Positions 34,700 to 43,477 of a DNA stretch of 64,000 bases are shown here, piece by piece. The stretch's first letter is position 1. Every line of letters starts with the position of its first letter. The stretch comes from Caldilineaceae bacterium bin5. Lineage in GTDB: Bacteria; Chloroflexota; Anaerolineae; Caldilineales; Caldilineaceae. The notes under the pieces are model-generated. The model searched no databases, was not told where the DNA came from, and saw only the letters and a program-made list of their open reading frames with translations. The translations under genes were made by a program, and so were the position numbers. Location of the stretch: the NCBI GenBank assembly GCA_002238445.1, contig MPML01000010.1, forward strand, positions 36,557 through 100,556, given 5' to 3'.

Positions 34700-35752
34700 A
34701 TGACTGACCAAACACCCATCAACGTAGGCATCGCCGGCCTCGGCCGCACCGGCTGGAACAACCACGCCAACGCCTTCGCCCATCTCCCCGACCAGTTCCG
34801 CGTCGTCGCCGTATGCGACCCCGACCCCGAACGCCAGGCCGAAGCCATCGAACGCTTCGACTGCCTCGCCTACGCGTCATACGAGGAGCTGGTCGCCGAT
34901 AAAGCCGTCGAGCTCATGGTCGTGGCCACCCCCAGCAACCTCCATGCTGAGCAGTCGATCGCCGCAATGCGCGCCGGCCAGCACGTCATCGTCGAAAAGC
35001 CAATGGCCAGCGACCTCGCCGGCGCCGACGCCATGCTCGCAGTCGCCAAGGAGACCGGCCGCATCTTGACCGTCCATCAGAATCTGCGCTACGCCGCCGA
35101 CCTCGTCAAGGTGCGCGAAGTGATCGCCTCCGGCGTCCTCGGACGTATCATTGAGGTCCGCATCCACAACGGCGGCTTCGGCCGCCGCTGGGACTGGCAA
35201 ACCATGAAAAGCTACGGCGGCGGCGCGCTCAACAACAGCGGCCCCCATTTTGTCGACATGGGCATGCTCCTGATCGACGACCCCGAGCCCGCCGTCTTCT
35301 GCCACATGGAGACCACGCCCCTCTATGCTGGCGACGCCGACAGCCACGTAAAGATCATCCTCAAACCCAAGGCCGGGCCGCTGGTTGAGATCAACATTAC
35401 CACCGCCTGCGCCTTCCCGCAGCCGAACTTTCTGGTGCTGGGCACGCAAGGATCTATGGCCTGTTACCGAGACGAAGCGCACTGGAAATACTTTGATCCA
35501 GCCGAAGCCCCGCCGCTGATTCTGGACGAGGCCCCCATCGCTCGCGACCGCACCTACAATCGCGAGCAGCTACCCTGGAAAGAGGAGCGCGCCACCCTCA
35601 ACTACGACGGTGCCGGCGGTGTCCAGGCCCTCTATCGCTCCCTCTTCGCCGCCATGCGCCGCGGCGCAGAACTGGACATTACCCCCGAGAGCGTACGCGC
35701 CCAGATCGCCGTCCTCGAAAAGTGCCGCCAACAAAATTCCGGTATTATCTGA
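34700..35752 (+). CDS. Gfo/Idh/MocA family NAD(P)-dependent oxidoreductase
   Basis: A 350-residue dehydrogenase. The N-terminal Rossmann fold opens with VGIAGLGRTGWNNHANAF; the catalytic EKP is at 99-101 (HVIVEKPMASD). The GGGALNNSGPHFVDMGMLL stretch near 175 holds the conserved histidine of the C-terminal domain. The family oxidises or reduces hydroxyls of sugars and inositols. An AAAACT-rich spacer sequence lies just before the start. With two TIM-barrel isomerases downstream it resembles inositol- or ketose-type degradation clusters, though no diagnostic gene fixes the substrate. Confidence 0.92.
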   Translation: MTDQTPINVGIAGLGRTGWNNHANAFAHLPDQFRVVAVCDPDPERQAEAIERFDCLAYASYEELVADKAVELMVVATPSNLHAEQSIAAMRAGQHVIVEKPMASDLAGADAMLAVAKETGRILTVHQNLRYAADLVKVREVIASGVLGRIIEVRIHNGGFGRRWDWQTMKSYGGGALNNSGPHFVDMGMLLIDDPEPAVFCHMETTPLYAGDADSHVKIILKPKAGPLVEINITTACAFPQPNFLVLGTQGSMACYRDEAHWKYFDPAEAPPLILDEAPIARDRTYNREQLPWKEERATLNYDGAGGVQALYRSLFAAMRRGAELDITPESVRAQIAVLEKCRQQNSGII

Positions 35753-35823
35753 GAGCAACGAAGTGTGGGGAATGCCCCGCTTCCTGCTTCCTTTCACTCT
35801 CCCCGCCATAAAAGGAGTCTTGT

Positions 35824-36699
35824 ATGGAACTGAGTTGTACGTCCGTTATGCTTCCCCGTTGGGAACTGGATGAAACCTTCGACAAGCTGCAAGAGTACGG
35901 CTACGACGCCGTCGAGCTGCGCTGTCGCTACAATCCCGCCGATCCGAGCGCAGAGCCCTTCTTCTGGGGCCGCCATCTCTCCGACGTAAGCCCGGACAAT
36001 ATCCTCGACAAGGCCGAGCAGATTCGCGCCGCCGTCAAACGAACCGGTATTCGCGTCGCCGCCCTGGCCCCCAACGCAAGCTACGATGACACCGAGCATG
36101 TCATCAAACTCTTCAAAGGCGCCCTGGCCATCGATCCCGACCGACCGCCTCTGATCCGCATCGACGCCCCCAAGCACGACCGCACCAAACCGTATTGGCC
36201 GCAGTTCCTCGAGGCACGCGCCGGCTACGCCAAACTGGCCGAGCTGGCACGCGCCCATGGCGTCAAAGCAACATACGAAATTCACACCGGCACCCTCTCC
36301 GTCACCGCTTCCCGCACACTCGAACTCCTGCGCGACCTGGACCCTAACCACATTGGCGCCATCTACGACGTGCAGAATATGATCGAAGTCGGCATTGAAG
36401 ATACCCGCATGGGCCTTGAGCTGCTCGGCCCCTACGTCGCCCACTGCCATGTTGGCAACCGGCTGCCCGAGCCCGGCGGCCAAGGCCCTGCCGGCAATAC
36501 AACCTGGAGCTGGCGCGGCGCCCGCCTCGCAGAAGGAGTCGCCGATATCCCCCAACTGATCGACGACCTCAAGGCCGTCGGCTATCAGGGCGCCCTTTCC
36601 CTCGAGTCGTTCATTCCCGACAACTTTACGCCCGGAAACGACGACGAGATCGTAAAGACCGAAGGCGCTTTCCTGCGCAAACTGATCGATCAGACATAG
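35824..36699 (+). CDS. Sugar phosphate isomerase/epimerase family TIM barrel (1)
   Basis: A 291-residue AP-endonuclease-2-like TIM barrel (Xyl isomerase-like). Metal ligands of the family appear as E in TYEIHTGTLSVT, D in IGAIYDVQNMIEVG, H in VAHCHVGNRLPEPG, and E in LSLESFIPDN. Such enzymes isomerise keto-sugars or dehydrate inosose. The gene has an AAAGGAG site before the ATG and follows the oxidoreductase by 71 bp. It shares the fold with the next gene but little sequence, so the two are distinct steps and not a recent duplication. Confidence 0.9.
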   Translation: MELSCTSVMLPRWELDETFDKLQEYGYDAVELRCRYNPADPSAEPFFWGRHLSDVSPDNILDKAEQIRAAVKRTGIRVAALAPNASYDDTEHVIKLFKGALAIDPDRPPLIRIDAPKHDRTKPYWPQFLEARAGYAKLAELARAHGVKATYEIHTGTLSVTASRTLELLRDLDPNHIGAIYDVQNMIEVGIEDTRMGLELLGPYVAHCHVGNRLPEPGGQGPAGNTTWSWRGARLAEGVADIPQLIDDLKAVGYQGALSLESFIPDNFTPGNDDEIVKTEGAFLRKLIDQT

Positions 36700-36795
36700 C
36701 CCGCAGTACAAGCAGTCCGCCAGGCCGTACCCTCCGGCCTACGCGGGCGTCCCCCGGCCCTACGCAATACACAACAGCACCAGGATCACTCTGCC

Positions 36796-37611
36796 ATGCC
36801 CTATGCCATCTGCAACGAACTCTTCGAAGACTGGCCGCTGGAAAAGACCGCCGCCTTCGTCGCCGAACTCGGTTACCAGGGCCTTGAACTCGCGCCCTTC
36901 ACCCTCTGCAGCCTTGTCACCGAACTCTCCGCCGCCGACCGCCTCCGCATCCGCCGTACCGTCGAAGACGCCGGCCTCTCCGTCGTCGGCCTCCACTGGC
37001 TGCTGGCACAGACCGAAGGCTTCCAACTCAACGATTCCAACCCCGATATCCGCGCCCGCACCGCCCAATACTTGCTCGATCTGATCGACTGCTGCGCCGA
37101 ACTCGGCGGTGAAGTGCTCATCTTCGGCTCGCCCCAACAGCGCGACCTGCCGCCCGACCGTCCCCCCGCCGAGGCCTGGAAAACCACCGCCGAAATCATG
37201 CACCAGTGCGGCGAGCGCGCCCAGCAGCAGGGCGTCCTCTTCTGCGTCGAACCGCTCAGCCGCAACGAAACAAACTTCATCGTCAACGTCGACGAAGCCG
37301 CCGAACTCGTGCGTCAGGTCGATCACCCCGGCCTCCAGATGATGGTCGATACCAAAGCCATGAGCAACGACCCCCGCCCCATCCCCGAACAGATTCAAAC
37401 CGTCCATCCCCTCTTCCACCATGTCCACCTCAACGACCCCAACCTGCGCGGCCCCGGCATGGGCGATCTCGACTTCCGCCCCATTCTGCAGACGCTCGAC
37501 GACCTCAGCTACAACCGCTGGCTCTCCGTCGAAGTATTCGACTTCACCCCCGGCCCCGAACGGACCGCCCGCGAAAGCCTCGCCTACCTGAACGCAATTC
37601 AAAGTGGCTAG
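36796..37611 (+). CDS. Sugar phosphate isomerase/epimerase family TIM barrel (2)
   Basis: A 271-residue TIM barrel of the same superfamily. The landmarks are LAELGYQGLELAPF-like first repeat (VAELGYQGLELAPFT), GGEVLIFGSPQQRD, LFCVEPLSRNETNFI with the metal-binding glutamate, MMVDTKAMSND, HHVHLNDPNLRGPG, and LSVEVFDFTPG. It resembles D-psicose/tagatose epimerase or hydroxypyruvate isomerase-like proteins. Its TAG stop lies inside a sequence resembling the IS5 end found at 25,078, so an element appears to have inserted exactly at the gene end without harming it. Confidence 0.9.
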   Translation: MPYAICNELFEDWPLEKTAAFVAELGYQGLELAPFTLCSLVTELSAADRLRIRRTVEDAGLSVVGLHWLLAQTEGFQLNDSNPDIRARTAQYLLDLIDCCAELGGEVLIFGSPQQRDLPPDRPPAEAWKTTAEIMHQCGERAQQQGVLFCVEPLSRNETNFIVNVDEAAELVRQVDHPGLQMMVDTKAMSNDPRPIPEQIQTVHPLFHHVHLNDPNLRGPGMGDLDFRPILQTLDDLSYNRWLSVEVFDFTPGPERTARESLAYLNAIQSG

Positions 37612-37929
37612 TGGTCGTTGACTCTTGGAAAAGACTGGTCAAAACATAACAAGAACAGGACGCCTGCAGGCAGAATCGTGCCGTTTCTCGCCTGCCCCTC
37701 ACGTCCTACGACCCTAATCCGCGGCAACCCCCAAAAGTGTTCCCCGCGCCCCTTCGTGGAAGTAAAGAAGTCGCCGTTGCAGTTGCCGTTCTTCGCGGCC
37801 CTTAGTGGCCCTTCGCGGCCCTTCGTGGACAAAGAGAAGTTGACGTTGCCGTTCTTCGCGGCCCCTTACCGGAAAGACCGAATTCCAATCCTGCAAATCT
37901 CAGCTAAGACAAACGTCAACGAGCCCTAG
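37608..37929. repeat. IS-derived or MITE-like remnant with IS5-type ends
   Basis: CTAGTGGTCGTTGAC at 37608 and, in reverse, CTAGGGCTCGTTGACGTTTG ending at 37929 match the ends of the IS5-family element at 25,078-25,902 (up to 13 of 15 at the left end). The interior encodes no transposase. It holds a cytosine-rich block with repeated CTTCGCGGCCC and CTTCGTGG phrases (about 37,745-37,868). The left end overlaps the stop codon of the preceding gene. The 250 bp after it, up to 38,178, is a plain upstream region with an AGGAGA ribosome site for the next gene. Confidence 0.5.
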
Positions 37930-38178
37930 TGGACAATTATGCCGCTAGCCATACAACACATCGGACCCGGGCACCGCAAATAAAGACGTTTGACACATAT
38001 CGATAAAACCGTAAAATGGAGTCGTTCCCACTGCGCCATCCTTCCCAAGGGGGCCGGAGGGAGTCGAATGTGCTTGGTAGGTGTCTTTTTGTCCCCCAAA
38101 GCTGGGCGGCCTTCGAGACCTGCCAATTCCTCATCCTCGGTTCATATATCATCACACGTAGGAAAGGAGATTCACAGC

Positions 38179-39783
38179 ATGGCACTCCGTAAGGTAGTGA
38201 TTCGTACAGCTGTACCCCTGGCAGCGCTGTTGCTTCTGTTGCTCGCGGCCGGGTGTGTGGCGCCGGCTGCCGCACCGGCTGACTCAGGCGATGGGGACAT
38301 GATGGAGGCTGCGGAAAGCGAGCTCATCGTCGCCGTCGCCCAGGAAATGACATCCCTGGAGGGAACGTTGGCCGCCGCTGAAACCAACTGCAACGGCTGC
38401 TTGAACGTTGTCGAAACCCTGGTCACGCGCAACTTCTCCACCGGCGAGATCATTCCCCTGCTGGCAGTTGAGTGGGAACGGCTCGATGACAATACCATCC
38501 AATTCCAGTTGCGCGAGGGTGTAACCTTCCATGACGGTTCCCCGCTGAACGCCGAAGCCGTGGCGACAAGCATCAACTATATGTGGGAGGCTGACCTCGT
38601 CAACACCCTCACCGGCTTTGTCGGCGGTGTCCTCAGTGCCGAAGCGGTAGATGAATACAGCGTCAACGTATCCGCCGCCGATCCCGACCCGATTCTGCTG
38701 GAGAAGATGTACTTCGTCGCCATTACCTCCGCCAAGCAGATTCAGGAGATGCCGGACACCTATTCCACCAACTTGGTTGGCACCGGCCCCTATATGCTTG
38801 ACGAGTGGAAGCGCGGCGAATCAATCACCTATGTCGTCAACCCCGACTGGTGGGGCCACGACAACCCCGACGAGGCCGGAGGCAAGGTATCCTTTGATAA
38901 GCTGACCTGGCGCTTCCTGCCCGAAGACACGGTCCGGGCCGCGGCTGCCCAGGCCGGCGAAGTCGACATTGCACAGTTCGTGACCCCTGACCAGTGCAAT
39001 GCCGCTATGAGCGACGACGCCCTGCGCTGCGCTTCAGTGGCCAGCGTCGAGACAATGTTCGCCCGCATGGGCAACAAGGGCCTGTTTGAAGACCTCCGCG
39101 TGCGCATGGCGCTCAACCTGGCCATCGACAAGGAGTTGATCGTTAATTCGCTGCTGGGCGGAGCCGCTACCATCACCGGCCAGATCGTCAACGAGACCGC
39201 CACCGGGCACAACCCGGACCTGCAGCCCTATCCCTATGATCCGGATCAAGCGCGTGCCCTCCTCGAGGACGCAGCCGCCGACGGCGTGGATGTGGGCCAG
39301 GAGTTTACCCTCGCCTCCCGCCAAGGTTTGCATGCCGGCCACGTCGAGGTCATCCAGGCCATCGGCGGCATGCTCAGCGAAGTCGGCTTCAACCCCAACG
39401 TCAGTGTCATGCCCCCGGACACCTTCAATCCCCAGTTCAGCCATAACTGGTCGGAAGTAGAAGGCCAGCCCAACTGGGTCGCCGTCCATCTGCACGGCAA
39501 CGAGATTCTCGATCTCTGGTTCTCCTACGTCAACTACTTCACCTGTGAAGGGGTTGTGTCACTCTACTGCAACGAGGAAGTCAACGCTCTGTGGGAAGAG
39601 GCGCGCACACTCTCGGGTGATGCCCGTGACATGAAGCTGCAGGAAGCCGCACAGGTCGCCTATGACGATGCCGCCTACGGCCTCATCGCCCACCTCGACC
39701 TCGCCTACCTGATCAGCGAAGACCTGAACTGGAACGTGAAGCTGGACCATCGCCTGCAGGCCAAGGAGATGTCACCCAAGTAA
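38179..39783 (+). CDS. Peptide/nickel-type (family 5) ABC substrate-binding lipoprotein
   Basis: A 534-residue solute-binding protein starting at ATG 38179 after AGGAGA. The signal ends in LLLAAGC with the lipidated cysteine at 26. The SBP_bac_5 core is clear: FREGVTFHDG-like QLREGVTFHDGSPLNAEAVA, VGTGPYMLDEWKRGESITYV, VRMALNLAIDKELIVNSLL and GMLSEVGFNPNVSVMPPDTF. The family binds peptides, nickel or oligosaccharides for Dpp/Opp-type importers. Two permease genes follow; the ATPases are not in this window, so they are elsewhere or a shared ATPase is used. The in-frame sequence before 38179 is not protein-like. Confidence 0.92.
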   Translation: MALRKVVIRTAVPLAALLLLLLAAGCVAPAAAPADSGDGDMMEAAESELIVAVAQEMTSLEGTLAAAETNCNGCLNVVETLVTRNFSTGEIIPLLAVEWERLDDNTIQFQLREGVTFHDGSPLNAEAVATSINYMWEADLVNTLTGFVGGVLSAEAVDEYSVNVSAADPDPILLEKMYFVAITSAKQIQEMPDTYSTNLVGTGPYMLDEWKRGESITYVVNPDWWGHDNPDEAGGKVSFDKLTWRFLPEDTVRAAAAQAGEVDIAQFVTPDQCNAAMSDDALRCASVASVETMFARMGNKGLFEDLRVRMALNLAIDKELIVNSLLGGAATITGQIVNETATGHNPDLQPYPYDPDQARALLEDAAADGVDVGQEFTLASRQGLHAGHVEVIQAIGGMLSEVGFNPNVSVMPPDTFNPQFSHNWSEVEGQPNWVAVHLHGNEILDLWFSYVNYFTCEGVVSLYCNEEVNALWEEARTLSGDARDMKLQEAAQVAYDDAAYGLIAHLDLAYLISEDLNWNVKLDHRLQAKEMSPK

Positions 39784-39836
39784 AGGGTAAGTAAAGGGCT
39801 CAGTTTGATCAGCCCGTAGAAGCTCGAAAGTCCAAC

Positions 39837-39895
39837 GCGCATCACGTATTGCGCCATGCCCCGCAAAGACGGTGACGACGCAATACGTGATGCGC
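39837..39895. terminator. 17-bp perfect hairpin after the substrate-binding gene
   Basis: GCGCATCACGTATTGCG at 39837-39853 is repeated perfectly in inverse at 39879-39895 with a 25-nt loop. It lies between the binding-protein and permease genes, where such hairpins commonly protect or attenuate the transcript so that more binding protein than permease is made. A related palindrome lies at 46,229. Confidence 0.5.
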
Positions 39896-40006
39896 AGCAT
39901 TCGGAAATGAGATGATGACTGTTCCGACGAGGACAGGAAAGAAGAGAGAACATCTCCCGCTCCCTCTTTCCCCGCTTCTCGCTCCTCCGCAGTAAAGGCC
40001 GATCCT

Positions 40007-40924
40007 ATTCTTCCCTATCTATTCAGACGCTTCATCCACTCAATTGGCGTCGCCTTCGCTGTTCTCACATTCGTCTTCATCGCGGGCCGTGTAATAGGCG
40101 ACCCCGTCCGTATCATGGTAGGCGTCGAAGCCTCCGAAGAACGCGTCCAGCAGGTGCGCGACCAGCTCGGCCTCAACGATCCGATTCCAGTGCAGTATGC
40201 CAGATTCGCGGTGCGCGCGATTCTTCTGGATTTCGGCGACTCTTTCTGGCAGAAGACATCAGCCCTGCGCCTGGTGTTGGACCGTCTGCCCGCCACATTC
40301 CGACTGGCTGGGGCAGCCTTTTTGCTGGCCGCGCCCATCGGCATCCTCCTGGGCGCCGCAGCCGCGCTCCGCCCGCAGACCTACTTGGACAGACTCATCA
40401 ACGTCCTCTCGCTGGGGGGCGTTTCCATGGTCGACTTCTGGATGGCACTGATGTTGATCATCGTCTTTGCTGTCCAGCTCGGCTGGTTCAAGACATCCGG
40501 CTATGGCGGCTTTGCCTTCATGGCCCTACCGACCTTGACGCTCTGTCTCTCTCCCCTGGGCCGCATCTCCCAGATCACCCGCAGCGCCATGCTGGATGAG
40601 ATGAACCAGCCCCATATCACCGTCGCCCGCGCCAAGGGCCTTTCCGAAAAACGTGTCGTCTTCGTCCATGCCCTCAAAAACGCCGCCATCCCCGTCGTCA
40701 CCATCAGCGGCGATATGTTGTCCTCTATGCTCAATGGCGCAATCCTGGTGGAGACGGTCTTCGCCTGGCCGGGCATCGGCTATCTGACCTTGCAGGCGCT
40801 CCAACGGCGAGACCTGCCGCTGGTGGAAGCGACCGTTTTCGTGGTCGCCTGTATGGTGATCGTGGTCAATCTGCTCGTCGATCTTAGCTACGTATACCTG
40901 AACCCAAGGATCCGCTTCCAGTGA
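40007..40924 (+). CDS. Dpp/Opp-type ABC permease (B component)
   Basis: A membrane protein of about 305 residues. The first canonical ATG is 40115, but the frame is open upstream and encodes the conserved N-terminal helix of this family (LFRRFIHSIGVAFAVLTFVF, then IAGRVIGDPVRI). I therefore extend to ATT 40007, the only plausible in-frame start; no ATG, GTG or TTG lies between the stop near 39,890 and 40115. The body has four to five further helices and the ATPase-contact loop DEMNQPHITVARAKGLSEKR. The C-terminal YVYLNPRIRF is typical. Either a rare start is used, or a mutation removed the original one and a truncated form is made. Confidence 0.8.
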   Translation: MLPYLFRRFIHSIGVAFAVLTFVFIAGRVIGDPVRIMVGVEASEERVQQVRDQLGLNDPIPVQYARFAVRAILLDFGDSFWQKTSALRLVLDRLPATFRLAGAAFLLAAPIGILLGAAAALRPQTYLDRLINVLSLGGVSMVDFWMALMLIIVFAVQLGWFKTSGYGGFAFMALPTLTLCLSPLGRISQITRSAMLDEMNQPHITVARAKGLSEKRVVFVHALKNAAIPVVTISGDMLSSMLNGAILVETVFAWPGIGYLTLQALQRRDLPLVEATVFVVACMVIVVNLLVDLSYVYLNPRIRFQ

Positions 40925-41033
40925 ACCACGCACACTGCCTGCTGCGCACTGCCTGCTACACATTGCCTAACACCTTGGCGGAATTCGGGCAGCCTTCTGC
41001 TCCCTCCGCTCTTCCCAGGAAGTCAAGGCGGTC

Positions 41034-42002
41034 ATGTCCGACGAGCTAACGCTGTTTCCCGAAGAACGAACGGTACGTTCCAAGAGCGCAACCCGCTGGC
41101 TCATCGTGCGCGGCCTGCTGCGAGATCCCGTCACCTTCGTAGCCATATTGATTCTCACCCTGATTCTGATTTCCGCAGTCGGCGCCGAACTGATCGCGCC
41201 CCACGACCCGCTTGGCCAGGACCTGAAACTGCGCAACATGCCCCCCATGGCCCGCGCCCTCGACGAAAACGACGCGCCCACCGGCTTCCCCTTCATCCTG
41301 GGCACCGATCCACTCGGGCGCGACATCCTCAGCCGCATCATCTTTGGCGCCCGCGTCTCCTTGACCGTCGGGTTCAGCAGCGCGCTCGTCTCCGGTTTTA
41401 TCGGCACCCTCCTGGGCATCATCGCCGGTTACTACCGCGGCACCGCCGATGACATCATCATGCGCCTGGTCGATATTCAGATGAGCATCCCCGTCCTTCT
41501 GTTGGCACTGCTGGTTCTCTTCGCGATCGGGTCCGGTTTCCTCAACCTGGTCGTCGTGCTCGCTATCGTCAGGTGGATGGCCTACACGCGTCTTGCGCGC
41601 GGCCAGACCCTCGCCCTGCGCAACTCACCGTTCATCGACGCCGCCATCGCTATAGGCAATACCAATACCCGCATCCTCTTCCGCCATATCGTCCCCAACG
41701 TCTCCTCCCCCCTCATCATTCTCGGCACGCTGGAAGTGGCAACCCTCATTCTGAGCGAAGCGGGGTTGAGCTTTCTCGGCTTCGGCATCCAGCTGCCCCA
41801 GCCTTCCTGGGGTCTCATGATTGCCGGCGGCCGCCAATATATCACTTCGGCCTGGTGGATTGTAGCCTTCCCCGGCCTAATCATTTTCCTCACCACGCTC
41901 AGCCTCAACCTGCTGGCCGCATCCCTGCGCGCTATCTCCGACCCCGTCCAACGCGAACGCTGGTTCAGGAAAGGCTCCTCGGCCGCCAAATCCAATGGCT
42001 AG
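41034..42002 (+). CDS. Dpp/Opp-type ABC permease (C component)
   Basis: A 322-residue permease of the second Dpp/Opp type. It has the N-terminal helix (FVAILILTLILISAVGAELI), the conserved GTDPLGRDILSRIIFGARVS segment, four more helices, and the EAA-type loop DAAIAIGNTNTRILFRHIVP that contacts the ATPase. LSFLGFGIQLPQPSWGLM is diagnostic for this subfamily. It lies 109 bp after its partner permease. After it comes the second MITE copy, and no ATPase gene follows, which is unusual for this class of operon and may reflect interruption of the operon. Confidence 0.93.
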   Translation: MSDELTLFPEERTVRSKSATRWLIVRGLLRDPVTFVAILILTLILISAVGAELIAPHDPLGQDLKLRNMPPMARALDENDAPTGFPFILGTDPLGRDILSRIIFGARVSLTVGFSSALVSGFIGTLLGIIAGYYRGTADDIIMRLVDIQMSIPVLLLALLVLFAIGSGFLNLVVVLAIVRWMAYTRLARGQTLALRNSPFIDAAIAIGNTNTRILFRHIVPNVSSPLIILGTLEVATLILSEAGLSFLGFGIQLPQPSWGLMIAGGRQYITSAWWIVAFPGLIIFLTTLSLNLLAASLRAISDPVQRERWFRKGSSAAKSNG

Positions 42003-42026
42003 GCTCTGTTAACCTCTAACGGAACC

Positions 42027-42479
42027 GGAAACTACCCAGCCACAACTAATTCGCGCTCCTGAATGCGGCTAGCGAAGGTGATTACACTCTCCGCACTCCT
42101 TGTATTATGGGCGGTCGGGCCTTCGGCCCTCCCTTGTGCAGGGGCTGCGCCCCCGCAACGCCCCCCTACAAAAACATGCCTCACCGACCGTGTTTAATCT
42201 TCCCCGGCATCGTGTCTGGCGAACGGAGTCTACTCACCCACTTGCCGCTTCAACCCACCGACCTCCAACCGCAGAAGTTACTGACCCCTGACCCCTGCCC
42301 CCTGCAGTTCCGCGCCCCCGCAACGCCCCCCTACAAAAACATCCCTCACCGACCGTGTGCCTTCTTCGCAACGTGTCGGCTGGCGAGCATTGCGGCGGCT
42401 GTACACCAGGTGCGTCACCAAGAGCCTGAATGGTTCCAAGGATGACTGGCTGGTCAAGTACTGTGGCTTAGTAGTTACC
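42027..42479. mobile_element. MITE-like element, copy B (longer)
   Basis: It begins GGAAACTACCCAGCCACA at 42027 and ends in the inverse TGTGGCTTAGTAGTTACC at 42479, the same ends as copy A at 3447-3733. The GC-rich core (from 42109) and the tail (about 42,345-42,479) match copy A closely. Between them is extra sequence that includes a second partial core (about 42,310-42,361), as if an element had inserted into another or duplicated inside. No target duplication is evident. It sits directly after the permease gene. Confidence 0.68.
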
Positions 42480-42523
42480 AAAAAACTAAAAACTAAAAAC
42501 TAAAAACTGAAAACTAGAAACTG
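42480..42523. repeat. AAAACT-type short spacer repeat
   Basis: A run of AAAAACT-like heptamers, ending in GAAAACTAGAAACTG. A related run lies at 34,667-34,699 just before the Gfo/Idh gene. Both touch gene borders. The function is unknown. Confidence 0.6.
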
Positions 42524-42532
42524 CCCTCAGCC

Positions 42533-43357
42533 CTAACTCATCCGCGCGGCCGCGCTCCTTCCACGCGCCGCCTGCTTGGCCTTGTTCCAACTTTCCATCC
42601 ACGCGTTCCTGCCCGTATGGCGGATTATGTCATGGATCGTCGCCCGCGGTTGGTAGGGCAGATACATACCGCAATGCCACGCCAGGTTGCGGTAGACCAT
42701 GAAGTCGCCCGGCCCCAGATAGACTTGCACCGCCCCCGGCATCGAGCGGCAATGCTCGAAGTAAAACTGCTCCGCCTCAGCGTCGCTCCACTCCGCCGGC
42801 GCCTCCTTCATCATCGGGTCGCCTGTCGATTCGACTTCGTCCGCCAGATTTTGTTGCCGCAGATGGCTGCCGGGCACATACCAGGTACAGGCGTCCGCGT
42901 AAATGGCGCAGTTGACCTGATTGAAATAGCGCAGATCGTTCCATACCGTCGCCATGAACGACTCCATCTCCGCATCGCGCGCCTCCGCCGGCACCTCCAC
43001 CACGCCATCGCGGTGCCAGCCGCAGTGCCACGGCCGTTCCTGCGGCTCCACCAACAGCCCCATAATATCCAGATGCGCGTGCGTATATCCAGGCCCCAGT
43101 AGCTGCTCCACCAACAGGCGCAGCTCGTCCAGTTCAGCATAATCCCGGAACGGCTGCAGGTCGATATCTTCCCCGTACTGATCCAACGGCTGGATGCGTT
43201 GTGTCTGCGGCCCGTTGAGCTCATGCGCCAGCGCACGCGCCCTATCCGCCTCGCGCCGCAAATCCGTCAGCAGCGACGGCGGTACAATGCCGCGAAAAAT
43301 CAGAAATCCCAACTGATGGTATTCATGCACCATCCAATCTTCGAACCGAAACCTCAT
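42533..43357 (-). CDS. Phytanoyl-CoA dioxygenase (PhyH) family protein 2
   Basis: Read from ATG 43357, this is a 274-residue Fe(II)/2-oxoglutarate dioxygenase. The iron ligands are H115 and D117 (CGWHRDGVVE) and the distal H228 (YRNLAWHCGMYLP), with the 2-oxoglutarate-binding arginine likely in QPRATIHD. The in-frame extension to 43537 gives 60 unfamily-like residues and crosses a promoter-like AT-rich block, so I reject it. It is divergent from the sugar ABC operon at 43778, with an operator-like palindrome between them. It may modify the imported compound or a lipid; the substrate is unknown. Confidence 0.87.
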   Translation of the reverse strand: MRFRFEDWMVHEYHQLGFLIFRGIVPPSLLTDLRREADRARALAHELNGPQTQRIQPLDQYGEDIDLQPFRDYAELDELRLLVEQLLGPGYTHAHLDIMGLLVEPQERPWHCGWHRDGVVEVPAEARDAEMESFMATVWNDLRYFNQVNCAIYADACTWYVPGSHLRQQNLADEVESTGDPMMKEAPAEWSDAEAEQFYFEHCRSMPGAVQVYLGPGDFMVYRNLAWHCGMYLPYQPRATIHDIIRHTGRNAWMESWNKAKQAARGRSAAARMS

Positions 43358-43464
43358 CTCAGCCCCTGGTTTCCACTGTCCAGGCGCGTCCTGTTGTGTC
43401 GTCTGCTTTGAGCATTGGTACGCGGCCCTGGCTCTGGAATTGTATTCATGTTTGTATATAAAAA

Positions 43465-43477
43465 GTACCACTGGTAC
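43465..43477. promoter_or_regulatory. Operator-like palindrome GTACCA-C-TGGTAC
   Basis: A perfect 6+1+6 palindrome lies directly after an AT-rich stretch (TTGTATATAAAAA), in the 420-bp gap between the divergent PhyH gene and the carbohydrate ABC operon. Its size and place fit a binding site for a LacI- or GntR-type repressor. No regulator gene is near. Apart from this I see no gene in 43,358-43,777; an AAAGGAG ribosome site precedes the next ATG. Confidence 0.4.

Noticed and set aside
35794..36711. Minus-strand open frame opposite the first TIM-barrel isomerase
   Set aside because: The plus-strand gene has metal-ligand motifs and a ribosome site; the other frame is a shadow.
37990..38178. 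N-terminal extension of the peptide-binding protein
   Set aside because: The signal peptide and lipobox begin at ATG 38179 with AGGAGA before it; the extension would destroy the signal.
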